This document shows, piece by piece, positions 29,862 to 40,020 of a stretch of DNA of 64,000 nucleotides. The number at the start of each line of letters is the position of its first letter. The first letter of the stretch is position 1. A program made the position numbers and the translations under genes. The stretch is from Yoonia sp. GPGPB17 (GTDB taxonomy: Bacteria; Pseudomonadota; Alphaproteobacteria; Rhodobacterales; Rhodobacteraceae). The DNA lies in NCBI RefSeq assembly GCF_037892195.1, contig NZ_JATACI010000002.1, forward strand, positions 992,001 through 1,056,000. The letters run 5' to 3'. A model generated the notes under the pieces. The model was not told where the DNA came from, did no database searches, and was given only the letters and a program-made list of their open reading frames with translations.

Positions 29862-30881
29862 ATGGAAGAACTATTTCAATCTCTCGGTCGCGCTGTTTTA
29901 GCAAATTTTCTCAGCTGGGACTCGCGCTTGTCATTTGTTTACCTAGCTGCGACAGTTCTGCTTGTTTATGGGCTCTGGATTTATCGTGGGAGACCTAAAA
30001 CGTTCTTGCGCTGGGTTTTTCCGTCGAGTGTATATCTCCACAAATCAAACATCGTCGATATCAAGATCTTCATCTTCAACATAGTGTTTGGTGTGTTAGG
30101 TTTTTTTGCGTTTGTCAGTTTTACAACCGCCTTCTCGCACAGCACAATGATGACATTGGTCGAGTGGTTTGGCCAACCTGGTGTACCAATTGAAATCACC
30201 TTATGGCGCACAGTTGTTGCCACCGTAATCATGGTTCTGACGTTGGATTTTTGTGTCTACTGGGCGCACTACATTCATCATGAAAACCGCTTTCTTTGGC
30301 CGTTTCACGCGCTCCACCACTCAGCTGAGGTTCTGACACCGCTGACGTCATACCGTAACCACCCGGTCTTTCTGCTGATAAGAAAAGTGATCTTCAGCAT
30401 TGTCGTCGGGTTCGTGCAGGGCGTCATGCTGTTCGCGTTTATTGGCGAGATCAGTGTCCTGACCATTGGATCGGCCAACGCTGGTTTTGTAATATTTAAC
30501 ATGTTGGGATCCAACCTGCGCCATAGTCATATCTGGTTGAGCTACGGACCCGTACTGGAACATATCTTCATTTCACCGGCGCAACATCAAATTCACCATT
30601 CGAGTGCACCAAAACATCATAACAAGAACTATGGCAGCATATTTGCCTTTTGGGATTGGATGTTCGGGACGCTCTATATCCCTGATGGCCACGAAATCCT
30701 TGAGTTTGGTATTGCCGATGGTGAAGGCAACGTGATCGAACAGCCCCACCCCACCTTGTTTGCAGCACTATTTCATCCCTTTGTGGAGATTTGGCAGAAA
30801 CTCAAGGCACCTAAGGGTATTGCGCCCAGCAAAACTGGCACCCCAGAGAAAACGCGTTCTGGCACCACGCAATCATCCTAG
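29862..30881 (+). CDS. Sterol desaturase / fatty acid hydroxylase family membrane protein
   Basis: The 339-residue product has at least four membrane helices and the His clusters that bind a di-iron centre: HYIHHENRF, FHALHHSAEV and, near the C-terminus, HQIHHSSAPKHH. Family members hydroxylate or desaturate lipids. The C-terminal 40 residues are polar. It is convergent with, and overlaps by four bases, the FabF-type gene on the other strand. The lipid substrate is unknown; the neighbouring acyl-chain genes make a role in membrane lipid modification plausible but unproven. Confidence 0.85.
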   Translation: MEELFQSLGRAVLANFLSWDSRLSFVYLAATVLLVYGLWIYRGRPKTFLRWVFPSSVYLHKSNIVDIKIFIFNIVFGVLGFFAFVSFTTAFSHSTMMTLVEWFGQPGVPIEITLWRTVVATVIMVLTLDFCVYWAHYIHHENRFLWPFHALHHSAEVLTPLTSYRNHPVFLLIRKVIFSIVVGFVQGVMLFAFIGEISVLTIGSANAGFVIFNMLGSNLRHSHIWLSYGPVLEHIFISPAQHQIHHSSAPKHHNKNYGSIFAFWDWMFGTLYIPDGHEILEFGIADGEGNVIEQPHPTLFAALFHPFVEIWQKLKAPKGIAPSKTGTPEKTRSGTTQSS

Positions 30882-32086
30882 TGCCGCCGCAGCGCCAGCA
30901 CCGCATTCAACCCGCCAAATGCAAAGGCGTTTGATAGTGCCACATCGACCTTCGCGTCACGCGCGATGTTGGGCACGACATCCAGCGCACATTCGGGGTC
31001 AGGTTCTTCGTACCCTATGGTTGGCGCGATGATCCCGTCTTTCAACGCCATGATGCAGGCCAGCAGTTCGACCGCCCCGGTGCCACCAATCAGGTGTCCG
31101 TGCATCGATTTGGTCGATGATATCATCAGATTGTCGGCATGCGCCCCAAAAACATCGGCAACCGCAGCGCATTCTGTCTTGTCGTTTGCAGCAGTTCCTG
31201 TGCCGTGCGCGTTGACGTAGCCGACAGCCTCTTTCGATAGTTTCGCGTCGCTGATTGCGCCGGAGATGGCCCTTGCCGCCCCTTGTTTTGATGGCATCAC
31301 GATGTCAGAGGCGTCCGAAGACATCGCAAACCCAACGACCTCACACAGAATCTCGGCACCACGTGCTTTGGCATGATCGTAGTCCTCAAAGACAAAAACT
31401 CCTGCCCCTTCGCCCTGTACCATCCCGTTGCGGGTCGCTGAAAACGGGCGGCAGGCATCCTTGGACATCACACGCAGCCCTTCCCAGGCCTTGATCCCAC
31501 CAAAGCAAAGCATCGCCTCTGACCCGCCTGTGATCATCACCTTCGCCATGCCGCAACGCACCATATTAAAAGCTTGGCCCATCGCGTGATTAGACGAGGC
31601 ACAGGCGGTCGCAACTGTGAAGGACGGCCCGCGCAGATTCCATTCCATCGATACATGGCTGGCGGCCGCATTGTTCATCAACTTCGGCACAATAAAGGGG
31701 TGTACCCGATTCTTGCCCGCCTCATAGACAGCACGGTAGTTTTCATCCTGCGTGTTCAGACCACCACCAGAGGTGCCAAGTACAACCCCAGACGTATCCG
31801 CCAACGCGCCCGAAAAGGCCAGCCCTGATTGTCCAATCGCCTCGCGCGCGGCGAGCAGGGTGAACTGCGTGAACCGATCGTAGAGCGCTGTTTGCTGGCG
31901 ATTAAAATGCGTGGCTTCCTCATAGTCTTTGACTTGCCCGCCAATCTGGATCGACAACCGGTCCACATCATCAATCTCCAGGGGGCCGATGCCACACCGC
32001 CCTTCCTGCATCGCGGCAAAAGTCTCGGGCACGGTTGTCCCCAGCGGGTTGATCGTGCCTGCCCCGGTGATGACGACGCGATTCAT
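30878..32086 (-). CDS. Beta-ketoacyl-ACP synthase (KAS II/FabF type)
   Basis: Condenses acyl chains on acyl carrier protein. The 402-residue product has the thiolase fold with the nucleophilic Cys in TACASSNHAMG, and the two active-site His in VNAHGTGTAAND and KSMHGHLIGGTGAVE. The C-terminal SNAFAFGGLNAVL is the usual ending. It begins one base into the stop of the ACP gene (TAATG) and so is coupled to it. Its company with a dedicated ACP and lpxD suggests a specialised acyl supply, for instance for lipid A, rather than the main FabF. Confidence 0.88.
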   Translation of the reverse strand: MNRVVITGAGTINPLGTTVPETFAAMQEGRCGIGPLEIDDVDRLSIQIGGQVKDYEEATHFNRQQTALYDRFTQFTLLAAREAIGQSGLAFSGALADTSGVVLGTSGGGLNTQDENYRAVYEAGKNRVHPFIVPKLMNNAAASHVSMEWNLRGPSFTVATACASSNHAMGQAFNMVRCGMAKVMITGGSEAMLCFGGIKAWEGLRVMSKDACRPFSATRNGMVQGEGAGVFVFEDYDHAKARGAEILCEVVGFAMSSDASDIVMPSKQGAARAISGAISDAKLSKEAVGYVNAHGTGTAANDKTECAAVADVFGAHADNLMISSTKSMHGHLIGGTGAVELLACIMALKDGIIAPTIGYEEPDPECALDVVPNIARDAKVDVALSNAFAFGGLNAVLALRRH

Positions 32087-32346
32087 TATCCACCTTGCTC
32101 CGCTTTCAGCTTTTCAACCGCAGAAATGATGGATGCGATGGATGTGATGTCGAAATCACCGGCTTGCGGATCATTGGCGTTGAACGGCACGTTGATGTCA
32201 AAGGCCTCTTCAATCGCAAAGATGCACTCCACAAGGCCCAGACTGTCGATCCCGATATCCTCCAATGCGTTGTCCATGGCAATATCGCCGGGCTCGAGCA
32301 TGGCTTGCTCGGCAAGGATGGCGATGACCTGATCTTTGATGCTCAT
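32086..32346 (-). CDS. Acyl carrier protein
   Basis: The 86-residue acidic product contains the phosphopantetheine attachment motif DIGIDSLGLVE at about residues 31-41, with the modified Ser at about 36, and a four-helix ACP pattern. The C-terminal half is longer than in housekeeping AcpP (about 78 residues) and is spaced like secondary ACPs. It sits between lpxD (62 bases upstream) and the KAS gene, so it probably carries the chain made by that synthase. Confidence 0.87.
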   Translation of the reverse strand: MSIKDQVIAILAEQAMLEPGDIAMDNALEDIGIDSLGLVECIFAIEEAFDINVPFNANDPQAGDFDITSIASIISAVEKLKAEQGG

Positions 32347-32408
32347 CTTGTAACACTCATGTTATTTGCGTGGATGTAGTCACTCTGCCCGCGATTTGAA
32401 ACAGACGA

Positions 32409-33471
32409 TTAACGTTTGGTCATTTCACGCAAGATACGTGGCAGACGACGCAGGGCTTTGTACCCCTCAATATGCGTCTTCATCTTAGTCGCAGGATAGC
32501 CCATCATGACGCGGCCTTTTGGCACATTGGACAGCACGACACTGCCGCCGCCCAGAACGACATCGTCACCAACAATCAGATTGTCTGCCACACCCGCCTT
32601 GCCGCCAACAACAACGCGGTCCCCGATCACAGTGGACCCGGCCACCCCAGCCTGTGCGCAAAGCAGGCAGTATTCGCCAACAATCACGTTGTGGCCAACC
32701 TGAACAAGGCTATCGATCTTTGTGCCAGCCCCAACCCGCGTCGGCCGGATCGTTCCTGCGTCGACGCAGGAATTGGACCCAATCTCAACATCGTCGCCGA
32801 TTGTCACGCCACCCAATGAATGGATCCGGTGCCACGTGGGATCATCGGGAATTTCCATGTCTCCCTCACCCAGCGTTTCGCGCGCCTTTTCGACATTCGA
32901 TGGTTCCGCGGTCACAAAGGAGAACCCGTCGCCCCCGATCACCACATTCGGATGCAGATGCACGCCGTGCCCCAAGGTGACATTCCGCTGCAAACGCACC
33001 CCCGACTGCAATGTGCAGCCAGATCCAACCTGTACACCGGGCGCGATGCTGACGTGGTCACCAATCCAACACTCGGGGCCGACAACGGCCCCTGCCCCGA
33101 TAACGCTAAACGCGCCGATCACAGCGTTTTTCCCAATTTTTGCATTCGGATCTATCACCGCGTGCGGGCTGATCCCGGCACCCGGCAAAGGCTGATCAAG
33201 GACTTGTGTTAGAACGGACATCGCGACACGTGCGCGTGGCGCATAAATTGCCGCCTCCAATCCAAAGGCCTCCCAATCCGCACCTGGCCAAAGAACAGCG
33301 GCGCGGGCCTTCCCTTCGGCCAGCGCGTCACCATAAGCGGGCGTCATTGCCAAGGCGAGATCGCGAGGACTAGCGCTCGCTTAGCTCGGATGCACCATCC
33401 ACCAAAAGATCAACGGCGCCAAAGGCTTCTGCCCCTAGCGCCGTCGCGATGTCTTTGATCGTATGTGCCAT
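32409..33471 (-). CDS. lpxD: UDP-3-O-acylglucosamine N-acyltransferase LpxD, frameshifted
   Basis: Adds the second 3-hydroxyacyl chain in lipid A synthesis. The N-terminal domain starts at ATG 33471 (MAHTIKDIATALGAEAFG). The frame is lost at 33379-33385, where GCTAAGC on the coding strand would be GCCGGC, reading SEPASASPRDLALAM, and the repaired product is about 353 residues. The C-terminal part has left-handed beta-helix hexapeptide repeats and the active-site His in QVGHNVIVG. In many alphaproteobacteria lpxD lies beside fabZ and lpxA; here it is 30 kb away with ACP and KAS genes. Confidence 0.9.
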
Positions 33472-33502
33472 GGTGCCCCCGGAGATTATTCCGAGGTCAG
33501 AT

Positions 33503-35113
33503 TTACCCGCGAACCGCGCGAAGGGCCACCCCTTCACGTGAAAGCGCATTCCAGATTCGCGCATCACGACCGTAGACATCGCGGCGGAACTGCACCCGAC
33601 CATCGGCTGGCACAACGGCCGTGCGGTACACAAGATGGACCGGCACTGGCGCATCGAGATCAACACGCCGTTCGCGCCCTGTCCGCAGATGCGCCTGGAA
33701 CACCTCTTCCGGGTTGCCAACCTGTTTGGCCAAAAGCGCATAGGCAAAGTCAAACGGATCAGCAAGACGGACACAGCCGTGGCTGTAGGCGCGGACTTCG
33801 CGACCAAACAGGCTCTTTGCCGGGGTGTCATGCAGATAGATGTTGTAGCGGTTCGGGAACATGAACTTCACCAGCCCCAACGCGTTGCCCTGACTTGGGG
33901 GCTCACGCATGGAATAAGGGAAATTTGTTTCGGTGTAGCCACTGAAGTCGGCCGTGCTCCGGTCAACGACGCGCCCATTGCGGTCGGTAATCAACAGATT
34001 GCGCGCCGCATTGGGGTTGGCCCGCAACTGGGGCAGATATTCCTTAGTAATGATCGAGCGCGGAACATACCAACTGGGGTTGATGACCATAAACTCCATC
34101 ACATCCGAAAACTCTGGCGTCACGCGATCACGGTCGCGGGCCCCAACAACCGAACGGGTCGAGAATGTCTCAACACCGTTGTCATAAATCTTGGCCGTAA
34201 AATCGGTGATATTGACCCAGATGTGGCGTTCGCCACGGGGACGGTTGATCCAGCGTTCCCGCTCCATCGCGACAATGATCGAGCGCAGACGCGCCTCTGG
34301 CTGAACATTGACCTGTTCAAGCGTGCCGGGGCCTGCGGTGCCATCAATGGCCAGCCCATGGGCCTGCTGAAAGCGTGTAACAGCACCATAGATGTCATCA
34401 TCATAGGTCTGCGTATTGGTCCGCGGCAGGAAGCCCATAGCGATCAGACGGTTGCGCAACGCCACAACCGCGGCACCACTGTCGCCGCGTTCAAGCTTGC
34501 GACCCGGAACTGCAGGGCCCCAGCCACCTTCACCGATCAAACGCTCCATCCGCATCTTTTCGGCCATCAGGCGGGTGTATTCAGGCGCACTTGGTGGCAA
34601 GGCACGCATGAAACCTGCTGGGTTTGACTGCGCAAAGGCTCGCATCGTGCTGAGACGCGAGCGTAAAGGCACTTGGCGGTGAATAGCGGAATCGACGCGC
34701 GACGGGGTCAGGAGGCCGGTTTGAATATCGCGAGCATAGTCCAGAAACTGGCGCGAGAGTTCGACCTCTAAACGCGCTTGCTCTTGCACGGTCGCGGCCG
34801 CTTGCAACTGCGCAATCAGCCCTTCCGCATCATAGCGTCCACTGGGTAAGCCGTGATTGGGTGCCTCATTGAAAGCTGCAAGCAAAGCATTGCGGCGATT
34901 GCGGTCGGCACGTGTGCTCCAAATCCCGTCAAAATTGCGTTCGCGGTAAAAACTTAGAAGATCGGGATCATTTGCCGCCGCTTGTGCGACGGCCTGACGA
35001 AACTCTGTCACCTGCGCCTGCGCTTGCGGCGCAGCGAATAGCAACACAGCAGCAGTCAGAACAGCAGCTAAGAGGCGCACGATTTGGCTGGACCGCACAA
35101 AATAAGCAGACAT
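33503..35113 (-). CDS. L,D-transpeptidase with peptidoglycan-binding domain (YcbB type)
   Basis: Periplasmic enzyme that forms 3-3 cross-links in peptidoglycan. From ATG 35113 the product is 536 residues with a signal peptide ending near APQAQAQV (an ATG at 35161 would add a charged leader before it). The centre (about residues 205-275) has a PG_binding_1 domain (GAVTRFQQAHGLAIDGTAGPGT), then the YkuD catalytic domain ending in the motif HDTPAKSLFG and YSHGCVRLADP with the catalytic Cys. It is parallel to lpxD and divergent from a DUF882 gene, another murein protein. Confidence 0.9.
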   Translation of the reverse strand: MSAYFVRSSQIVRLLAAVLTAAVLLFAAPQAQAQVTEFRQAVAQAAANDPDLLSFYRERNFDGIWSTRADRNRRNALLAAFNEAPNHGLPSGRYDAEGLIAQLQAAATVQEQARLEVELSRQFLDYARDIQTGLLTPSRVDSAIHRQVPLRSRLSTMRAFAQSNPAGFMRALPPSAPEYTRLMAEKMRMERLIGEGGWGPAVPGRKLERGDSGAAVVALRNRLIAMGFLPRTNTQTYDDDIYGAVTRFQQAHGLAIDGTAGPGTLEQVNVQPEARLRSIIVAMERERWINRPRGERHIWVNITDFTAKIYDNGVETFSTRSVVGARDRDRVTPEFSDVMEFMVINPSWYVPRSIITKEYLPQLRANPNAARNLLITDRNGRVVDRSTADFSGYTETNFPYSMREPPSQGNALGLVKFMFPNRYNIYLHDTPAKSLFGREVRAYSHGCVRLADPFDFAYALLAKQVGNPEEVFQAHLRTGRERRVDLDAPVPVHLVYRTAVVPADGRVQFRRDVYGRDARIWNALSREGVALRAVRG

Positions 35114-35453
35114 CACTAGATTCCCTACATTTTTTTCGACCATACCGCAGCGATATGGCATATGGCAGTATGCATATCCTTACCAAAACCGGTGTCTATT
35201 GACAAAAACGAGAGGTCGCACTGCAACCCGTGAGTGTTGCACCGATGCAGCCCTAAGATGTTGCATAGAGTCCTCATCGCCACATCTGCGCAAAAAATCG
35301 CCAATTTCCCCGTTGTTAATCCGAATCTCTTAAACAGCCCTTGGTCAACAGATCGAAATGTGCCATATAACCGCTACATCTGGGGAGATGTGGGCATCAA
35401 GCTGCTGGAAAGCGGCATTAGTTAAGTCGAGCGACGGGACAGGCGCGAAACAC
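35114..35453. other. Divergent intergenic region between L,D-transpeptidase and DUF882 genes
   Basis: This 340-base gap should hold the promoters of both divergent genes. I see an inverted repeat TGCAAC/GTTGCA near 35221-35240, a TTGACA-like box at 35199-35204 without a good partner, and a weak TTGGTC/TATAAC pair (35341-35346 and 35366-35371) with a long 19-base spacer facing the DUF882 gene. No RNA gene is recognised. Confidence 0.35.
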
Positions 35454-36023
35454 ATGACAGATATAAACTCCTCTGGGTTAACCCGGCGTGGGCTATTGGG
35501 CGCGTTTGCCGCAACAGCCGTTGCCGCCGCACCAACCTATTCAAATGCCGCTGGTTTCTTGCGCGGCGCAGGCGACATTCGCCGGATCGCCATGCACTCT
35601 GGCCGCACCGGCGAACGTCTGGAAACGATTTACTGGATTGAGGGCGAATATATCGCCGAAGCCGTCCGCGAGATTAACATGCACATGCGTGACTGGCGTA
35701 CGGGCGAAGCCGTTCAGATGGACCTGCGCACGATTGACATCATGTCCGCCGCGCTGAACCTGATGGATACATCCGAACCTTATTTGCTGTTGTCAGGCTA
35801 TCGTTCGCCGCGAACCAATCAGATGCTTAGCTCATCAAACCGGGGTGTGGCACGCAATTCGCTGCACATGCGCGGTCAGGCGGCTGACCTGCGTTTGACG
35901 GGTCGCTCGACAGTACAAATGGCAAATGCTGCGCTAGCCTGTCGTGCAGGTGGTGTGGGGCGTTACAACCGCTCAAACTTTGTCCATATGGATTGTGGCC
36001 CTATCCGTAGCTGGCGCGGCTAG
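35454..36023 (+). CDS. DUF882 / peptidase M15-like exported protein
   Basis: The 189-residue product has a twin-arginine signal (LTRRGLLGAFAA) ending near SNAAGF, then a DUF882 domain related to YcbK and M15 peptidases: LLSGYRSPRTNQML, RNSLHMRGQAADLRL with the zinc-binding His and Asp, and NFVHMDCGPIRSW with the last His. Members are thought to act on murein or bind it. The ATG at 35454 is preferred because the longer frame adds no signal. It is divergent from the L,D-transpeptidase. Confidence 0.87.
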   Translation: MTDINSSGLTRRGLLGAFAATAVAAAPTYSNAAGFLRGAGDIRRIAMHSGRTGERLETIYWIEGEYIAEAVREINMHMRDWRTGEAVQMDLRTIDIMSAALNLMDTSEPYLLLSGYRSPRTNQMLSSSNRGVARNSLHMRGQAADLRLTGRSTVQMANAALACRAGGVGRYNRSNFVHMDCGPIRSWRG

Positions 36024-36032
36024 ATCATACCG

Positions 36033-36970
36033 CTAGTCAAGAACAACCGGCGATTGCCCCGTTTGCAGATTTGCGCGGGCCGCATCTTTGATAACATCTG
36101 ACAATCGCTCGAACATCCCCGCATTTGCCGCCCTGCGCCAGACCAGTCCGATCGATCGCATCACGGTGCTGCGTCGGAACGGGCGCACGATCACATTGCT
36201 GGATCGGCTATCAATCTCTGACCGCGCATAAAGCCGCGGCAAAAACGCAACTCCCATGCCCATGCCAACCATCTGACGAATTGCATCAAGGCTGGTGCCT
36301 TCGTAATCCCGGGCCAGAATACCGCCATGCTGCTGGCAAAGGGCTGAAATCTGGGCATGCATCGCGTAGTCCGGCCCCAACGACAGCACGTTCTGATCGG
36401 CAAGGTCGGCCTCTGTCACCTCTGACTTCGTGGCCAGGACATGATCATCCGGCATCGCCAGTAGCAAGGGTTCGCGGAACAAGCGCTGTGACGTCAGATC
36501 AGCCCCCCTTCGGGAAACTGCGTCAAGATCACATCGAGGCTGCCAGCCAGTAAATCCCCCCGCAGATCGCGGGGCACGACTTCCCGAATATAAAGCCGCA
36601 GATCAGGATATTTTGCATGTAGTCGTTCTACGACAAATGGCATCAGATAGGGGCCTATTGTAGGTGTCGTGCCCAGTCTGATCGTACCCGTAAGCCCCGT
36701 CTGCAACGACGCGGTCAAATCGACGATCCCATGCACCTCATCCATCACGCGCGCCGCACGTGCCACCACTTCACGCCCTTCCGGCGTGAGCGTCACAGGG
36801 CCCCGCCCCCGTTCGACCAAACGAACGCCCAACAGCCCTTCGAGATTGCCGATTTGCAGGCTCAGAGAGGGTTGACTGATCCCCATGGCTTCTGCCGCTT
36901 TACGAAAATGCCGCGCCTCGGACAGTGCAACAATGTAACGAAGTTGACGCAAGCTTGGTAGATTTAACAT
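36033..36970 (-). CDS. LysR-type regulator, OxyR-like, frameshifted
   Basis: The N-terminal part (from ATG 36970, SD AGGAG) has the LysR helix-turn-helix (LRQLRYIVALSEARHFRKAAEAMGIS region), and the C-terminal part, in another frame, is the ligand domain. They meet at 36503-36508, a run of six G on the coding strand; seven would read FPEGGADLTSQRLFREP and give about 312 residues. The overall sequence is like OxyR. In the segment that holds the two redox Cys of OxyR, this protein has SLGPDYAMHAQISALCQQHG, so the first (peroxidatic) Cys appears replaced and only the second is present. It may sense something else. Confidence 0.82.
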
Positions 36971-36981
36971 CTCTTCTCCTC

Positions 36982-37000
36982 TGATAGGTTTTTCCTATCA
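36982..37000. promoter_or_regulatory. OxyR-like operator upstream of the LysR-type gene
   Basis: TGATAGGTTTTTCCTATCA is a perfect inverted repeat (seven bases each side of five T). It fits the OxyR half-site ATAG-N-T-N3-A-N-CTAT at all positions but the single A. It begins 12 bases before the gene start, so the regulator probably controls itself. A TATAAT box on the minus strand at 37024-37029 could be the -10 of that promoter, which would put the operator just after the transcript start. Confidence 0.5.
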
Positions 37001-37347
37001 AAATTTTACATGTAATTGACTTCATTATATCAAATTGGGTGCTACATCCAGTCGCAGGTTGCCAAAGAAAGGGACGACCCTGCACACATCCGCGCGATAC
37101 GCACAGGGACTTGCAGGTCGGGAATAAATGCAAAATATTAAGACCAATCATGATGGATGTGACACTGATGCGCGAGGCTTAACAAGCCTGAAGCGCATTT
37201 TAACGCTTGTGTTTGGCGCATCTCGGCAAACGCCCCTGCCCGTCATCACCGCAAAGGGGCAAGCAGCCCCGGCGCACAAGATGCTTCTGACCCCTAAGGC
37301 GCTCAATCGTCTATAAGCGCGCAATTTTTGCCAACCGGAATACCAAT
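37001..37347. other. Intergenic region between LysR-type gene and mrpA
   Basis: The whole gap is 377 bases (36971-37347). Its first 60 bases hold the operator and putative minus-strand promoter described separately, and are AT-rich. The remainder has no convincing coding potential; small plus-strand frames in it show no family pattern. It should hold the mrp operon promoter, but I could not name its boxes. Confidence 0.35.
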
Positions 37348-39604
37348 TTGGACACTTCTACGCCTACTCGCTGGATGACGCCTGCTGGCCTCATTCCCGT
37401 CGCCATTGCTGGCAGCCTGTTTATCTGGTTCGCGCAGATGATCCCGGTGATCGGTGGCGGCGACACGCTGCGCTATGTTTGGGAATGGGTGCCCAGCCTT
37501 GGGGTGAACGTCAGCATCTATATTGACGGGCTCAGCCTGACCTTTGCCTTGTTGATTACGGGCATCGGCGCGCTGGTGATGCTCTATTCCGCCCGTTATC
37601 TGGCCGGGCATGTGCATCAAGCGCGTTTTTCGCTTTATCTGACCAGCTTCATGCTGGCGATGATTGGGTTAGTTGTGTCTGACAACCTATTGGCGTTGTT
37701 TGTCTTTTGGGAGCTTACAACGATCACATCCTATCTCCTGATCGGGTTCAGCCATGACACTGCAAAAGCGCGTCGTTCTGCGCTGCAGGCCCTGTTGATG
37801 ACAGGTGTCGGCGGCCTGGCATTGCTCGCAGGCATCATACTGATTGGCACGACCGCGGGCACTTTTGAGATGTCCGAAATCAACGCGATGGACGGTGCCT
37901 TGAAAGACAGCGTCATGTATCTGCCCATCGTGCTGCTGGTGCTGGCTGGCGCGTTTACCAAATCGGCGCAGATACCATTCCACTTCTGGCTGCCCAACGC
38001 GATGGCCGCCCCGACACCTGTCAGCGCCTATTTGCACTCTGCCACAATGGTCAAAGCAGGTGTCTATCTGATGGCACGCACGCATCCGTCACTGGCCGGG
38101 ACGGATTTCTGGCTCTGGACCCTGACGATTTTTGGCGCGATCACCATGGTTTTCGCCTCGGTCATGGCCTTGCGCCAGACTGATCTGAAGTTGGCGCTGG
38201 CCTACACGACGCTGATGGCGCTTGGCGCGCTGACGCTGCTTTTGGGCAATGAAAGCGGGTATACCATCACCGCCGCCGCGACCTTTCTGATCGTGCACTC
38301 GCTTTACAAAGCCGCCCTGTTCCTTGTGGTCGGCATTCTGGATGCGCAGACCGGCACGCGCGATGCCAATAGCCTTTTTGGCTTGGCGCGCGCTACCCAT
38401 CACCGCAGCCGCCGCCGCGATTGCGGCCTTTTCGATGGCCGGATTTCCACCCTTCCTTGGCTTTATCGGCAAAGAACTCAAATATGCTGGTGCCATCGCA
38501 GTGGCGTCCGAGCCAATCTTTGTGGCCGGTGCCGTCTTGATTTCCAGCGCCTTGATGGTCGCGATTGCCGGGATCGTGTCTTTCCGCCCATTCTGGAGCA
38601 AGTCCGGCGCACCCATCCCACATGTCAAAGAAGCCCCATGGCCGATGCTCGTTGGTCCCGTTGTGCTGGCCGTGTTAGGCGCGTTCTTTGGGATTTTTCC
38701 AGAGACCTTGGCGACGACATTGGTCAATCCAACCGTCGCCGCAATCATCGGCAATGCGGAACCCGCGAAAGAGCTGAAGTTATGGGCTGGGGTGAACCTG
38801 CCGCTGTTCCTGAGTATCGCAACCTTTGTGCTGGGCTTTACGATCTACTTTTACAAGCAAAAATTGCGCGAGATCCTGATCGGTATGACCACACGCGGCC
38901 CCAGCTTTGACGACGGTTGGGACAAGCTGATGGCCGGTATCGCCTCTGGTTCAAAGGCACTGACGCGGGTGATCCAGACGGGTGTCCTCTATCACTACAT
39001 GGTTGCAACCTTTGGCACAGCGCTCGCGGCCCTTACGGTCACGCTATGGTTACGAAGCACGGGCGTTCCGGCGATGGGCATCCCGCTGGTCGAGCTTTGG
39101 GATTGGCTGGTGTTCCTGCTGGTTTTGCTTGGCGCAATCCTGACCCTGATGACCAATTCGCGCATCACGGCGATTGCCGGACTGGGTGTAGTTGGCATCG
39201 GCATGGCGATGATCTTTATCCTCTACAGCGCGCCAGACGTGGCGATTACGCAGCTTTTGGTGGAAACGCTGGTCGTCGTTCTGTTCGCCGCTGCTGCATT
39301 GAAACTGCCGCACCTCACGCCAGAACCACTGCGCAAGCGCTGGTTAGATGCGCTGATTGCTGTTGGTCTCGGTGTGGTCACGACCGTCATTATGCTCAAG
39401 GTCACTACCGGTCCGATCGACCGCGAGTTGACCACATTTTTTGAAACTGCCAGCTGGCCCGAGGCTTTTGGCCAAAACATCGTCAATGTGATCCTCGTCG
39501 ACTTCCGCGCCTTGGATACGTTCGGCGAAATCGCGGTCGTCCTGATTGCCGCGATCAGCATCTTTGCCCTGCTCAAAAGCAAGCCAGAGGAGGAGAAACC
39601 ATGA
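37348..39604 (+). CDS. mrpA: Na+/H+ antiporter subunit A (MrpA), frameshifted
   Basis: Largest subunit of the multisubunit Mrp cation/proton antiporter, related to NuoL. The first part has the proton-antiporter M family segments (YSARYLAGHVHQA, FWELTTITSYLLIGF, AQIPFHFWLPNAMAAPTPVSAYLHSATMVKAG region with the key Lys). The frame is lost at 38385-38393 in a GCGCGC run; restoring GCGCGCGCG gives FGLARALPITAAAA and a product of about 752 residues, with the MrpA-specific C-terminal helices. The start is unsure: TTG 37348 or ATG 37375, and the usual first membrane helix is not obvious. It overlaps mrpB. Confidence 0.85.
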
Positions 39605-40020
39605 ACTCTGTCATCCTGATCGCTGGCGCACGCCTGCAAGCGGTCCTGCTGCTGGTGTTTTCAGCCTATATGATGTTGCGCGGCCATAACGCGCCCGGCG
39701 GTGGCTTTATTGGTGGGCTGATCGCGGCCACAGGTTTCGTGATCTACGCTATTGCGTGTGGCACAGCGGATGCGCGCAAGGCATTGCGCTTTGATCCGGG
39801 CAGCATCGCCGGTGCCGGTCTCGGGATCGCCCTGTTGGCCGGTATCATGGCTGTGTTTTGGGGTGACGCGCTGTTTACCGGTCAATGGCTGTTCATCGGC
39901 GCGACCGAGGATAGCAAGGGCATTCCCCTGTCCACTGTGCTCGTCTTCGACATTGGCGTCTATCTGGTCGTTCTTGGTGCGATCCTGTCGATCACCTTTG
40001 CGCTTGAGGATGCCGTCTGA
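39601..40020 (+). CDS. mrpB: Na+/H+ antiporter subunit MrpB
   Basis: The 139-residue membrane protein has four helices and the MrpB/MnhB signature GHNAPGGGFIGGLI near residues 28-41. It overlaps the mrpA stop by four bases (ATGA) and is followed directly by mrpC (TGATG). Its presence as a separate gene makes this a group 1 seven-gene operon of the mrpABCDEFG type. Confidence 0.94.
   Translation: MNSVILIAGARLQAVLLLVFSAYMMLRGHNAPGGGFIGGLIAATGFVIYAIACGTADARKALRFDPGSIAGAGLGIALLAGIMAVFWGDALFTGQWLFIGATEDSKGIPLSTVLVFDIGVYLVVLGAILSITFALEDAV

Noticed and set aside
37128..37316. Small plus-strand frame upstream of mrpA
   Set aside because: It lacks a ribosome site, a membrane helix or any family pattern and does not provide the missing first helix of MrpA.
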